Assembly: GCA_014529385.2 (NCBI GenBank)
Contig: CM043953.1
Span: 93,067,342 to 93,131,341, forward strand
DNA length: 64,000 bases
Source of the DNA: Adiantum capillus-veneris
Taxonomy: Eukaryota; Streptophyta; Polypodiopsida; Polypodiales; Pteridaceae
Direction of reading: 5' to 3'
Positions within the stretch are counted from its first letter, which is position 1. Each line of letters starts with the position of its first letter. Position numbers and translations under genes: made by a program. This document shows, in pieces, positions 33,901-45,595 of this stretch. The notes beneath the pieces were generated by a model. It worked only from the letters and a program-made list of their open reading frames with translations, was not told the DNA's origin and ran no database searches.

Positions 33901-35550
33901 ATGACAACTTCTCTCCTGCAATGTATTCCTTTCACGCATGTACAACAGCTATTGCTTCGACGAGTGGACGCGTGGCTGCAAGACTTGCGGCTGCGTGTGT
34001 TCGCCAACCTGGATTGGCAAGGGATCCTAGTTCACCCGCAGGCAGCAGGTTTGATTGAGCAACTCGCTGCTGGCGATATGGTGGTGCTGAATAATCAACA
34101 GATTCAGTTGATAACAGAAAGGGTCTCAAGGTGTTGCTGTTTTCCCAACGATGGCGTGGTGCGTGCCTCTCATGTGATCCCTGCTGCGGATGTAGAGCAA
34201 GAATTTGGTTTGAAAGTAAAAGGAGAGTATAAGCTTTCAGGGTTGTCAGATGTAGCAACCAGGGATGCGTATCGATGGTTTCTCGAGGCGATTTGGATGC
34301 AAGCCAAAACCTATACCATTTCGACCTGAGCAAGAAATGTTTTTCATTCGGCCAACTTTGGGCCAGTAGCTTGGGCAACGGTGGTCAGAGAGCGCCTGCT
34401 GGCAGAGTGCCAAAGAGTGATGGCATAGTTGGGGAGGAATACCCCAACCAATACAAAGGTTGGCCAACTGCTCACATTGATTTTTCCTTTAAGAGAAGTT
34501 TTTTCTCTCGTCTTGCGTCCTCTCTGCCACTTTGAAGATGATCACTTGGTGGTCCAAGGCACTAATGCTCCTCTGTCGCAAACGCAAAGCTTGGTAGTGT
34601 CGGCTGAGAGGGAAACACAGCAGCAGCATGTGGGCACTGGGGATTTGCCTGGTCCATCGACAACAGTGGTATCCTCTAGAGCCCAAGAGATGGCCACTGC
34701 AGGTGCAGGATCAGCAAGCCGCAAGCGCTGCAGGGAGGAACAACAATTTTCTACACCACCTCTGGCGACGACATCTCTTCTTTCGGAGGATTCTGCGATG
34801 GCTCGCTGGCACCACCGAATGCAGAAGAGAGTGGGCAATGCTACTCCGCTGAGGACGGGCTCTTCGATTGCAGATGTTCCCGCTCAACCGGAAACTTTTG
34901 GCACTACCAATGCGGCTGCCTCGACGGGAGGTACTCTTCCCGCAGCGCTACCTTGGGAGGCTACGGCAACGACTCCCGGTGACCAATTGCAGGCATGAGG
35001 CACTTTTTTGAGCAGACTTGTAGAGTCTATTCGTGCGGCATGGCCAACCCTCGCCACAGAGGGAAGAGTCAATGAGCTGGAAGCGCAGGTAGCGGCCTCG
35101 CAGACTCGCATTGCCGAGTTGTCCACTCAAAATGAAGAGCTGACTGCAACAACTCGCCAACAAGGGGCGGAAATACAAATGTTACGAGGGGCTAATACTG
35201 AGTTTGTGGCCTCTATTCAACAGGAACTTCTCCAGTTGAGAACGCAGCATAGCCTAACCTCTTACTTAGCCTTTCACCCTGGTGATGTAATGATCAATAT
35301 GAATGACTTGGATGTGTTGGCAGTGGAGATGCAAGAAGATCTCCGAGATAATCAACTACAAAGCTGGAGCGCACACTTGGCTGCTGAGGTGAGAGCACAA
35401 CCACCCACTCAGCAGGTTGTGGTGCAACACCCCGAGTCATCCAACACTGACAAAGGTAAGAGTGTTGTTCCCGAGGGTTTTGATGTTGCTGATTGGGCAC
35501 AAGCTACAGAGGATTGTGCTGAAGCCCAAGCTCATGTATCTCGTTTGTAG
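33901..35550 (+). pseudogene. E accessory ORF after integrase, with coiled coil
   Basis: One frame from ATG 33901 (context CACCATGA) to 35550, broken by stops at 34327-34329, near 34426 and at 34996-34998. The first ~140 residues (PFTHVQQLLLRRVDAWLQDL onwards) are of unknown family. The middle is Ser/Thr/Gln-rich. The last third has a leucine heptad pattern (VNELEAQVAASQTRIAELST) typical of a coiled coil. Its position between integrase and the 3' LTR and its layout parallel ORF3 of F. Sense-strand accessory ORFs occur in several plant gypsy lineages; their function is not established. Not a host gene. Confidence 0.65.
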
Positions 35551-35952
35551 AAAATGATTCGTTGATTTCGTAAGGAGCGACACAGGGTCTGTTTTTGGGT
35601 GGAGACCTTAGCTCATTCTTTTTCTCTCAGTCTACCACCTTGCCCTCCATTTTGGTCTTCTCTTAATAGATACCTTTCTCGCTATTATCCTTTACATACA
35701 CCTCTTGCTCCTCTGCCCACAGGCGCCTCAATCTATTTCTTTGACAACGCAGTTTATTCCTCGGGCTTCCTGGCCGGAACATATTGAGATAGATCCACGT
35801 CTTTTGGATGAGGTCTATCAGGCACATACTGCAGAGAGGCTTTGGCTATATTGATATTTCCTCTTCACCAGAGCAGGGTGTAGAGCAACCACCGGAACCT
35901 TCCAACCAGAGGGGCTGAGTGTGGGTTCGCACAATCCACCCTGCGTGCCAGT
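35551..35952 (+). other. E 3' noncoding region
   Basis: No supported frame. A purine-rich word CAGAGGGGCTGAG lies about 40 bp before the 3' LTR, but no tract abuts it. Confidence 0.5.
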
Positions 35953-36351
35953 TGTTACGGCATTAGCCGCACATGCGGTCCTGCGACAATGCGGAGGTCT
36001 GGACACTGCGGATCAGGGGTATGCGGTATGCGGCGGCCGTAGCGGCAGTTCTTCACATGATATCATGGGACAGGAGAGTGTGCACCGTTCCCAATCTGTG
36101 CTGGAGCAGCGGTTGTATATGGAGGGGCATACCTGTCTTTTGATGTAACTTAACCAATCTCTATGATATTCAGGGCATCTACTGTTGTAACTCTGTGTCT
36201 GGATATATATGAATGAAGCAAGAGGTGTTCTGGGCCTGTGTACTGTGTACTTCCTTCTCTTGTCATTCTATATGTTGATGTTCATATAATGTAGTTGTGG
36301 ATAATCATTCCCGTAATGCCTATTGCTCCTCTGCGGGCAATAGCTATTACA
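35953..36351 (+). repeat. E 3' LTR
   Basis: 399-bp repeat matching 27914-28290, with extra ACAATGCGG near 35985 and ~14 extra bp near 36272. Followed by GGTTG and the C protease in reverse. Confidence 0.92.
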
Positions 36352-36732
36352 GGTTGGTTGGCTTAAACCTTACCCCCATGACTTCGATGGAAGACTCCTC
36401 TTAATGCCGCCGCTACTTTCTTCTTTTGAAGTGTTATCGGTCCAATCTTCTTTCATCTCACTTTGAAATGATTGTTCACGGAGCTCCTCTTGGCGTTGCT
36501 CCTTCATGTAAAAAACAACCTTCTTATGATTGTCATTCCTACAAATTAACTTCCCACTCTCCCAATCCTGCAAAGCTCGCATTTTCATTAGCCATGGTCT
36601 TCCAAGGATAAATGGATAGCCACTTCCCTTGGTCGACATAACATAAAAATCCACCGCCTTCTTAATGCCAACGGCCTCCACAAAAGCATATTTACAAATG
36701 ACTACACACCTAGCCTTGCTATTGTTTTCCAT
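36352..36732 (-). pseudogene. C protease, downstream half
   Basis: Minus strand from the solo-LTR target at 36732. It reads MENNSKARCVVICKYAF and then the flap-side retropepsin signature FILGRPWLMKMRALQDWE, followed by a Glu/Lys-rich linker. A TAA at 36370-36372 lies before E's insertion site. The upstream half with the catalytic loop is at 39487-39817, and its frame resumes here exactly when the solo LTR and one CCAT are removed. Confidence 0.82.
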
Positions 36733-36904
36733 TGAGGCAGTCCAGGGCGGGCAACAAGAAGAGTGGCCTCTAGGCACTCTTCTAGGCTCCCGTGCTGCTC
36801 AATTGGGTTGGGGTTGGAAAAAAACAACAACACACACAAAAACCCACAACCTAACCCTACACAAATTTGGGGCACCACCTAGTTTTGGCTGCGAACTAGG
36901 ACGC

Positions 36905-36906
<2 letters not shown>

Positions 36907-36993
<87 letters not shown>
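36907..36993. repeat. (GA)n microsatellite
   Basis: About 43 GA units within the solo LTR, near the end that corresponds to U5. Confidence 0.95.
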
Positions 36994-36996
<3 letters not shown>

Positions 36997-38742
36997 TGCT
37001 CGGGCTGCTTTGAAATGTTCGACAGTGATCAAGCAAACACAATTATATATGTAAGAAAAAGAGGGAAGGGGGAGGGGGTGCTTGTTGCGCTAATATCTTC
37101 TTACAAATCTGTCATGACCAATGAAAGTGAGATTAGTATGTTTTCAACATAGCTTGAGTAAATTACACCACAACACATCACAAGAAAAGCCACCCCAATC
37201 ATTGTCTTAAGGCCAAGGGTGTCCTCTCCACCCTGTCGCCCTCTTACAGTATGTGGGATTTATGGCTAAATTGATGACAACACCCAGAGACAAGCTATCA
37301 AGGACTTAAAAAAAACACCAAGACACTTACACATCATTGTTGTCCATTACTTCACGTTGGAAGAGAGACAAAGTATCCAAGCTTACTCCAAATCCACCCT
37401 CCTTGATTCAGCAAATGTTGGGCTTACACTAGTAGGAGAAATGATAGATTTCCTACTCTGAATTGAATGATCACTCTCTCTTACAATGGCATAGAGTTCC
37501 CTTGCTAATCACCCCTAATACAACACATGAACATGCATAAGACAATGAGCTTCCACTCAAGAGCTCCTTCTAGAGAGGTTGAGCTTGGCTTCTCAAGCTA
37601 TAGGATGGTGCTCTTGCTTATGGCTCCCTCCCTTTTGTGCTAGCTACACCCTCCTTTTATAGCAATTTTGAGGGCTAGGGTTACTCCTCTACCATGGTTG
37701 GGTTAGATTTTCAGCACTTATCTAATTTCTTTTGCTTGGAATTATCAAGAAGTTGGTGGGGATGGATGAAGAAGAGAGAGAGGAGAGAAGTGGAGGTGAT
37801 AGGACTTTTCATAGTAGGTTAGTGTTAGTAAATTAGTAGAGTTAGTATTTTTATTGATTTACAAATGGAATTGGATATTTACAATGGGAGTATCCAAGTA
37901 GGATACAAATAAGGAAGAAAAAACTCTTAATAGGTAAGAAAATATGGATTTCTTACAATGTTGATGCTCCAAGTGTCTTGAGTAGGGTCAATTTTGACGC
38001 TTGTTGACGGTCCACTAGCTTTGACGGTACGTTTTTTCTCCACTCTTGACCTTCCTTGGGAGCCAAGGTAAGTGAACATGAGTAATCAATCACCATGATG
38101 CTGTCTTTTAAGAGAAGAGGTTTAATTTTGTGGTTTTTTGATAGATATGGGTGATATGGATGAGGAAAAATGAGACTAGGTGGTCAATTTTGGAATGGAA
38201 GTGTGTGTAGGAGACATGAGTTCACCATGGTTTCTCTTATTCTTCAAGGTTGAGAAGAAGGTGAGTAGGGTGCAGAGAGGAGTGGTGAGAGAGGTGGGGA
38301 TGATGAGTGGAGAAGTGTGTGTGAAAGAGAAAAATGATAAAGTGGAAGAGGGAGTGTGGCTGCATAGCATGGGCAAACTGGGGTCCACCAATAAAATCAT
38401 AACTCACAGCTCGTATCTCAAAAAAATATGAAAAAATTTGAGGTGAAAGTTCAACCCACGAGCTATAACTTTTGTTTGTATCACCTTTTCAAATTCAGGG
38501 AGCATGTGATCTTTAAAAATTCAGCAAAACCGACTGTTTTTTCCACTGCACAAAGTCCTTGTGAGGTCCTTCTTTGGATGATTCTTTTGAATACCTCCAA
38601 GAGTGAGCCCCACATGGTGCATGTATGCATTCCACATAACCTTGACCTTATTTGGTAGGTCTATAATAGAAGATATTGTTGAGATCATGATATAAGTGAA
38701 TAGTATAACTAAGAAAATCAAATATTGAGGGGTCTAAAAAAA

Positions 38743-38846
<104 letters not shown>

Positions 38847-39486
38847 GTCAAATATAAATAATATAGGTGGAAAAAATATAAAGGGATCAAAATAAATCTC
38901 TCTCATTATAATTCTACCATAAAAAGATGAATATTTTTGGTGGTCTAATTTATGAGAGTAATAAAGAATAGATGTAGGAAGGAAAAAATCACAATAGTGA
39001 AAAAATATACACACAAATAGAACTAGCTTTTTTGGATTTTTGTTGGGATGGAGTTACACCAAAAATAAGAGAAGCTTGCATGAAATTATTTTTATATGGA
39101 ATAAAGAGTATGCAAAATGGTAAGGAAAAATATGGTAATGGTGAGTCAATGTACGTAGCATAAATAACACACACCTAAGTATAAATATTTAAATAAATAC
39201 CAAAATAATTATGAAAAATCTTTTTATTTAGGCCCTATATACAATGAAATATTTACACACAAATGGGCCATAATATACTTTATTTTTTTTATTTTCTTTA
39301 TTTTTTTGGCTCAACTAGCCCAGTGACTAGCTAAATTAAGGGTTTTTAAGAAGATATGGGAAAAGTTCCCTAACTCACACACACCTATATACAGTGAAAT
39401 GGTAGGGATATCCATAGTGTTTGAGTGATTTGATAGGGTGAGGTAGCTTACTATGGCAATTATGGAAAGCCAAAAAACGGCTATCA

Positions 39487-39817
39487 CCATCGTGACTTTG
39501 ATTTCAGGTGTCTCATGGATGTGCATGTCTAGTCTTTGCATGAGTCCCTCTGTCATGATGCAAATTTGTGCACCCCCATCCACTAGACCTTTCCTAACCA
39601 ATCTTCCTTTGATGTAACAGTCTAGCACCGATGTAATGTCCTCATTCATTTCAACTTGTGCAATTTTTACAACAGGCACACTCTCTTTTACCTTTCTCCT
39701 AGTGCTAACTGCCCTTGTTAAATCCCTCCTAACTTGTGGACATAATGCAAGAAATTGAGGCCATGAGATATATGGACCCTTACCTCTTATGTCTTCCAAA
39801 AAGTTGTACGGAGCCAT
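39487..39817 (-). pseudogene. C protease, upstream half
   Basis: Minus strand from 39817 (MAPYNFLEDIRGK). A ~90-residue segment leads to the retropepsin catalytic loop LVDGGAQICIMTEGLM and ends at HETPEIKVTM, where the solo LTR interrupts it. D-G-G-A is a common plant variant of the Asp-Thr/Ser-Gly loop. The phase differs from the knuckle frame upstream, so a shift lies near 39800. Confidence 0.8.
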
Positions 39818-40983
39818 ACCATGTCCAAGAGGGAAGTCTTGGAGGTTGATACGACATCGAGTCCTCTTGGTTTCCTTGGTCTCCTTTGCCTTCTTTTCGC
39901 GTCCATGGTCACTTTGTGACGTGCCTCCTTCTTTCTCCTTACCTTTTCCACGGCCATGCTTAATTCCATTTGCTTCTATGTCACCTCATTGGAATTTGTC
40001 ACCTCTACCACATGCACATTTGGATCTGGCAAAGGTGGAACTCCTTCTACTCCTCGTGGAGGTGGTCTTGCTCCATTTGGCCTTTGTAGAAGCCGTGATT
40101 GTTGACTAGTTCTTTCCCCTACATGCATCACTGGGTAATTCAAGTTAGGTCTCCCTGGCTCCCCACGAGGCCAATGACAATTATACATCCCATGTCCAGA
40201 CTCTCCGCAATTCCAACATTGCAAGACTCTCCTAGGTTGTGGTGGCTCTCACTCTTCTGACTTCTTTGCTTGTCCCTTTGGACCTACAGCTTGTGCAAGG
40301 TGGATTGACAAGTTGATTAAGGATTCATTTAACTTTTCAATTACCTCCGCTGTTACCTCAGGAATCTCTCTAGATGTTGATGCTTGCAATTTTCCCTTAG
40401 GTCTAGGACCCTCTATTGGAACCTCTCCTCTTAGACACTTGAGTTTTCTATACTTCTCATCAGCCCTAGTTTCAACTGCGTCAAAGGTAGCAGGTGCACC
40501 CGTCTCAACTTTTATCTTGAGTGTGGGAAAGAGACCGGCTATGAACCTCTCCTTCTTTAGGAACTCTTTACCATCACTAGGGTTAACAACATTTCTCACC
40601 AATATAGCGCAAAGACGGAGAAACTTTTGTTTATACATGTAGTAGTCATCTAAGTCTTTTTGTTTGTGAGAAACAATGTCTTGCCATAGCTTTTGAGTGT
40701 TTTGGGGATCAAAGAAGTATCTCCTGAAATGATTCACAACTTTCGTGTAATTCCCTTTAACTTCCTCAGGCAAAGATTCAAACCAAGTGCTAGTATCTTT
40801 CTTAAGGACCTCCTCAAACATTTCTACACGTTCTTGATCAGTAACTATCCTCTTGATACGGCAAGACATCTTGAAATTTGCTAAAAATAATTCTGCATCC
40901 TCTCCAGACTCTCCAAAGAAAAGAGGATATTCGGACATTTGGCGTTGGGCCTCCATTGAATCAGTTTCAAAGTGACAACACAT
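39787..40983 (-). pseudogene. C Gag with CCHC zinc knuckle (in-frame stops)
   Basis: Starts at ATG 40983 (MCCHFETDSMEAQRQ) and keeps one frame to 39787, with TGA after KKSEE (40249-40251) and another stop after SNEVT (39976). Residues ~15-200 form the capsid domain (YPLFFGESGEDAELFLANFKM, WFESLPEEVKGNYTKV, DDYYMYKQKFLRL, ERFIAGLFPTLKIKV). Beyond the first stop is a canonical knuckle CWNCGESGHGMYNC, then a Lys/Arg-rich tail. Gag forms the particle and the knuckle binds RNA. The product is homologous to B ORF1, though B lacks the knuckle. Confidence 0.85.
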
Positions 40984-41545
40984 TTTTTTTTTTCTTTCTT
41001 AAAAAGATTTACACAATAATATTTTCTAAATTGCAATCTATTCTACAACAAAATAAAAATATTCACATCAAATGACCTATGATAATCAATAAGAGGCAGG
41101 ATGACAGGGTTTGGTGATGTGAGAATTTCTCCTACTCTTTGGGCACCAAACATGAACACCATACATTGTTGAAAATGGATTTTTCTACTAATTGCAATGT
41201 TTATTCTAATGTGTGGAGTGGATTGGAGGGGAAAACCTTTATTCCTTGGCCATTATCCATTGTATATGCATGACCTAATGCTTTAAAAAAATATATATAT
41301 AGATGTCCAAACTAAGGTCGTACCTAATGAGAGGCAAAATAAAAGGATTTACTGAAGAATTTATCTTGGCCAACCTAAGAGGACCTAAAATTCTATGAAT
41401 TACAGGTTGAAATTGCAACTTAGTACTAATAATTATGTGTACCTTTTGCCTTGCAATGGGAACGAAAGGATCATAAAAATTCTCCTGATTCATGGAAACT
41501 ATCTGACTATGCTAAAGGTTGATGCTACACAAAAATACAAAAGCC
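40984..41545 (-). other. C 5' leader
   Basis: About 560 bp of noncoding sequence between the primer-binding site and the gag ATG. No repeats or credible frames were seen. Confidence 0.65.
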
Positions 41546-41563
41546 CTCCTCCATGGGGTACCA
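41546..41563 (-). other. C primer-binding site
   Basis: On the element strand TGGTACCCCATGGAGGAG starts four bases after the 5' LTR end. It is related to the B site. Confidence 0.72.
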
Positions 41564-41980
41564 AAATTGAGGCGGTCCGGAGCAGGCAACAAGAAAGGCG
41601 ATCTCTAAACACCCCTCAAGGCTCCCGTGTTGCTCAATTGGGGCTGGGGCAACCACAAGCACAACACAACAACAAACCCACAGCCAAACCCAAACAAGAT
41701 AGGGCCACCACCTAGTTATGGTATGCGAACTAGGACACAAGAGAGATTTTGTCACAGCCAAGAAGACGCGCCACAAAACACACAGAAACAATCTCACACC
41801 AAGAGACACACCAAATGGAGCAGAGAGAGCTAGAGCAAAGGGAAGAGAGAGAGAGAGAGAGAGGAATGGAACTTGCATCATGTCTTGTTTATATCTTGCA
41901 AATGGATATGGCTCGTTATGATGCTATCATAGAGCTTGTACAAAATCAACTCAATGCTTAGTTAATGCTAAACATTTCCA

Positions 41981-41985
<5 letters not shown>

Positions 41986-42022
<37 letters not shown>
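41986..42022. repeat. (CA)n microsatellite
   Basis: About 18 CA units in the C 5' LTR, orthologous to 14609-14655. Confidence 0.95.
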
Positions 42023-42024
<2 letters not shown>

Positions 42025-42442
42025 TCTTAGGGTCTGGGAGACCTCTCACCACAATACCCTCTTACAATGGACACAAAATTGCCAATGAAAACACACTAAA
42101 ACACTTTCTAAAACAAGAGCAAATGATAGAAACTCCAAATATACAAGTCACGTTGAATTTACTAAACCATATCGCACAAGTGGAGGGATGAAGATTTGAA
42201 CGTTGAATCACGCCTTTGATGCACCAAACCTCAATTTATTGATGATGGAGAAACATATACAATAGTGGTTTTGAGATTTTTGAACTCACTCTCTCTCACT
42301 TGCAATGTGTAGCTTGAAAGCTTCTTTCACACCAAAAGTGAAGCTCATAAAGTTGTTGCTATACCTAAGTCTCTCCTCATGCATAGAGTGTTGGGGTGCT
42401 ATATGAGATATTGGAGGTTGTTTTACAAGAAGGAGAGGGGCC

Positions 42443-42450
42443 TATTTATA
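42443..42450 (-). promoter_or_regulatory. TATA box of C 5' LTR
   Basis: TATAAATAGG on the minus strand, conserved in the 3' LTR at about 15063-15071 and similar to the TATAAATAG box of B. Confidence 0.6.
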
Positions 42451-42629
42451 GGTTGGAGACCCCTCATTAAGATTATTGGAAATCCTAATTTACAAGCTAA
42501 CAAATCAGGATTATGATTTTTTTTGAATATCAAAACATTGCACGCCTTCTTTGTCTGCTTGAGTCATAGATGTGGACTCAAAAGAGAGCATTATTGATGG
42601 TAGATAAAGTGAAAGTAGAGTTTTAAAGA

Positions 42630-42631
<2 letters not shown>

Positions 42632-42690
<59 letters not shown>
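42632..42690. repeat. (GA)n microsatellite
   Basis: About 29 GA units in the C 5' LTR, upstream of the TATA box on the element strand. Confidence 0.95.
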
Positions 42691-42692
<2 letters not shown>

Positions 42693-44289
42693 ACTATGCA
42701 CATGTCTTGAGGTGAGGTGTCTTTTATGGTTAGGTCAATGGCTATTTTATGTTAGTATGTTAGTGGTTAGTGTTAGTAATCACTAGAAAGTTAATGATAT
42801 ATTTATAATGGGTAGAATGAGGTGGATGGTTGAAGTAAGATGGTTGAATGAAGTGAGAAAATCCTTGTGATGGTGAAGCTTGAAGAAGTACTTACTTGTG
42901 TAGGTTCACAAAATGACTATCGATCCTCTTCTTCTTCTTCTCTTCTTTATGCCACCGCCGCCAGGTTAATTATCATGATGAAAATGGCAATTTGGTTGAT
43001 GAGATCTCTCAATTTACAGAGATTAAGCATGGTTTACATGCTCTCTTTTATGTATATAGAGAAGGGGTAAGATAGAATTGTACTTTGGAAGTAATAGAGA
43101 GAGACATAGAGATGGTGTATGTACATGGAGAGCTCATATGAGAGCTATGGGAGTAAGAGGGGAGGTTAATGGTGAAGAAGGTGAGAGAAACCATGGAAGG
43201 TGCAGGTTTGAGTGAGGAATTTAGAGGAATGTGTGTGTGTGTGTGTGTAGAAGTGTGGAAAGAGGTGAGAGAAGACAATGGCTACTTGTGAGAAAAGTGG
43301 GCAGATTGGGGTCCACTCAAAAACTCCTATCTCATCGGTGGTTGCTTCAAAAATCACCAAAAGTTTTGAGGTGATTATTAAGCTCTTGGTCCACATTTTC
43401 TTTTTTGACCAGCGCTTCAAATTCGGAGTGGAGATGGATATACAAAATCCCACCAAAATACCTATTTATCTTCACAAAAAAGTCTTCAGTGGGCCCCCTT
43501 TTGTTGAATTTGCATATGGATCCAAAGGTGAGCCCATCCTTTCATTAGAGCATAACCGTTAATTGATTCTTAGGGGTTTGAATATATGCATGGCTGTGGA
43601 TTATGCATAAATATAATACATGGATATGATGGAAAAAAAACAGGCTAGTATATATAAACAATTTATGGAATCTAGAATAGTGTCAGCTATATACAAAATA
43701 TAAAATGAAAAAAAGAGATATATAAAAGTATAAGGGAACCCTCATTTGTTTTTATTGAAGTATATTTATTTACAAGAGATAAGAAAATAGCTCTAGGAAA
43801 TAGGAATTTAGTGAAAGGCAATGACTGATGGTGAATGGTATTTTTGAGGTTTTTTTTTGGAGTGGATTCTCACCCAAAAATAAGAGAAGCTTGCATGAAA
43901 GAATTTTTTATAGAATACATAGGTAAAAATTATTTTGGTAATGGAGAGTAAATGTACATAGCATACATAGGAAAATAACGCACACCGAAATATTTAAATA
44001 AATACCAAAATAATTATAAGAATTTCCTATATTTAGGCCTTATATACAATGAGATATTTATACACCAATGGGCCATAATATACTTTGGCTTTTGTTTTTA
44101 TTTATTTATTTGCCTCAACTAGCCTCGTGACTAGTTAGCTGAGGGTTTTCAGAAGATATGGGAAAAGTCCCCTAACTCACACACGCCTATGTACAATGAA
44201 AAGGTAAGAATAGCCACAGTGTTTAGGTGATTTTGGTAGGGTGAGGTAACTCACTATGGAAATTACGGAGAGCCAAAAAACGGCTATCA

Positions 44290-44643
44290 CTATCACTTGT
44301 GGGCTCAGATTTCACTGAGACCCGTGGAAAAACAACATATGGAGGATCCATCGAACTCACCGAGGGAGTCTCCATTTGTGATAGGGTCGGTTGTTTAGCC
44401 TTCCCTGTATCCAAGAATCTCATGAGACCCGTTGAAGGCATGTTGATCCCCTTGTTCTGTCTCTCTAACTCAATGACCCTATGGATGACCTCACAAACTC
44501 TTTGTTGTTGATCCTCCACACTAGTAGCACCCATTGTGGATTGTAGGACATCTAACCAACCCACGTGATAGGTGTGACCTATATATAGGTCGGTTAGAGT
44601 TTTTGTTTGTAGTTAGTACTCCCAGTTCTCATTTAAGAATCCT
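44290..44643 (-). pseudogene. A-outer Gag extension, middle fragment
   Basis: On the minus strand this encodes HVGWLDVLQST, then VIELERQNKGINMPSTG, then KQPTLSQMETPSVSSMDP, which aligns with A-inner (VGWIEIVQST, QPTLSQMETP). One stop lies just upstream of that (WEY then TAA). C cuts its downstream end at 44290 and F cuts its upstream end at 44643. Both joints agree with the A-inner protein when the duplications are removed. Confidence 0.82.
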
Positions 44644-45575
44644 TGTTGAGCCAGCAGAGGATCACAACCACATTTGTGCTCACACCCATCATTTTGTAAC
44701 CATTGATTGTAATAAATGTCTTTCCGACATTAATTTTGATTTGAGCCATTCATTAAGTAACGGGACTCAATTGAGTTTCCAGCCTGTAATCCCGACGTAA
44801 TTTCACATGCTGATGTAAATAATTAGAGATGTTCTCACCTCCAAGGCTGAGGTATATAAGCCAAAGTTTTGTAACCTAAAGAGGATTCAATTTTTAATCA
44901 AAGTGAGTTTTTTGAGCGCCGTGACTGTGTCTGAGAGAGAGAGAGAGAGTCTTATCTCCTTGCTACGAGAGCTACGGGGCCGCCATTGGAGAAGCGACAC
45001 CGCCATTGTGTTAGCAACGGTGAGAGCTACGCACAGATACCAAGAGTGCGCGCTATCGGCTTCTACGTGTGGTAAGTCCCTACGAGCTTCGGTGTGAGTT
45101 TTCTTCCAACTCGTGTGTCGGAATAGAGCGTGCAGCATATCTATAGAACCACAACGAGTAGAGCTACACATTAGTACCATCGGGGTCAAGTTTTGGTCAC
45201 CTGTATTTTTCGGCCTGTCTTCATACGCGTTTACCGCACGGAGTGGTTATAGGTTGATTTTGCAGTTCGAGTCTTTAGGGTGTTGTTCTTACCTAGTGTA
45301 TAGACTTCCCCTTGAGTTCGAGATCGATTCGATGATTTTAGATCTTGTTTCGTATAGCATTCGTTCGTAGTACGGATTTCAGTCACTTGCGTATTTTAGA
45401 ACTTAGATTTGATTTCCTTAGTAGTGATTGTCATTAGAAGGTCGAGTAGGTGATTTGACACCCACCTAGTTGTTTCCATGCGCCTGCGAGTCAAGCTCCG
45501 TCCTCGTCTGACAAATTCTGTTGTTGGTTGAGTTCTCGCTATTTAGCTTCCGCTAGCGGCGTAACCGCCTTAACA
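44644..45575 (+). repeat. F 5' LTR
   Basis: 932-bp repeat. A short GA run is at 44933-44949. A half-palindrome word TCATACGCGT occurs near 45223; the 3' LTR has TCATATGCGT instead. Confidence 0.93.
44853..44860 (+). promoter_or_regulatory. TATA box of F 5' LTR
   Basis: TATATAAG in the context GCTGAGG-box-CCAAAG, conserved in the 3' LTR at 62927-62934. Confidence 0.65.
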
Positions 45576-45577
45576 TT

Positions 45578-45595
45578 TGGCGAAGTTGCCGGGGA
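45578..45595 (+). other. F primer-binding site
   Basis: TGGCGAAGTTGCCGGGGA starts two bases after the 5' LTR. It shares the GTTGCCGGGG core with the A-inner site. Confidence 0.85.

Larger units (their letters stand above)
27914..36351 (+). mobile_element. E: Ty3/gypsy-type element with post-integrase ORF, inactive
   Basis: Complete plus-strand insertion of 8,438 bp in C, flanked by GGTTG (27909-27913 and 36352-36356). LTRs are short, 377 and 399 bp, starting TGTTACGG and ending ATTACA. They differ by a 9-bp and a ~14-bp length change plus substitutions. Internal order is gag, two knuckles, protease, RT, RNase H, integrase and an accessory coiled-coil frame. Pol is largely in one frame but carries several stops, an RT deletion and loss of the integrase catalytic Glu. 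No clear polypurine tract abuts the 3' LTR. Confidence 0.92.
41568..44289 (-). repeat. C 5' LTR
   Basis: 2,722-bp repeat, TGATAG...GCCTCA on the minus strand. It aligns with 14200-16906 but with many substitutions. It contains (CA)n 41986-42022 and (GA)n 42632-42690. Confidence 0.9.

Noticed and set aside
33901-35550. A chromodomain after E integrase
   Set aside because: No aromatic-cage pattern was found after the integrase C-terminal module; the downstream frame is an unrelated coiled-coil ORF.
36799-37032. Ser-Leu, Tyr-Ile and Thr-His repeat proteins here and at 38648-39014, 14589-14831 and 15132-15314
   Set aside because: They are translations of GA, AT and CA microsatellites.
44887-45370. 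Frames shared by both F LTRs (again at 62972-63446)
   Set aside because: They are LTR sequence downstream of the TATA box, with no domain and no relation to element proteins.
45578-45595. tRNA gene fragments at the primer-binding sites
   Set aside because: Short tRNA-complementary sites after LTRs are priming sites; no cloverleaf or promoter boxes are present.
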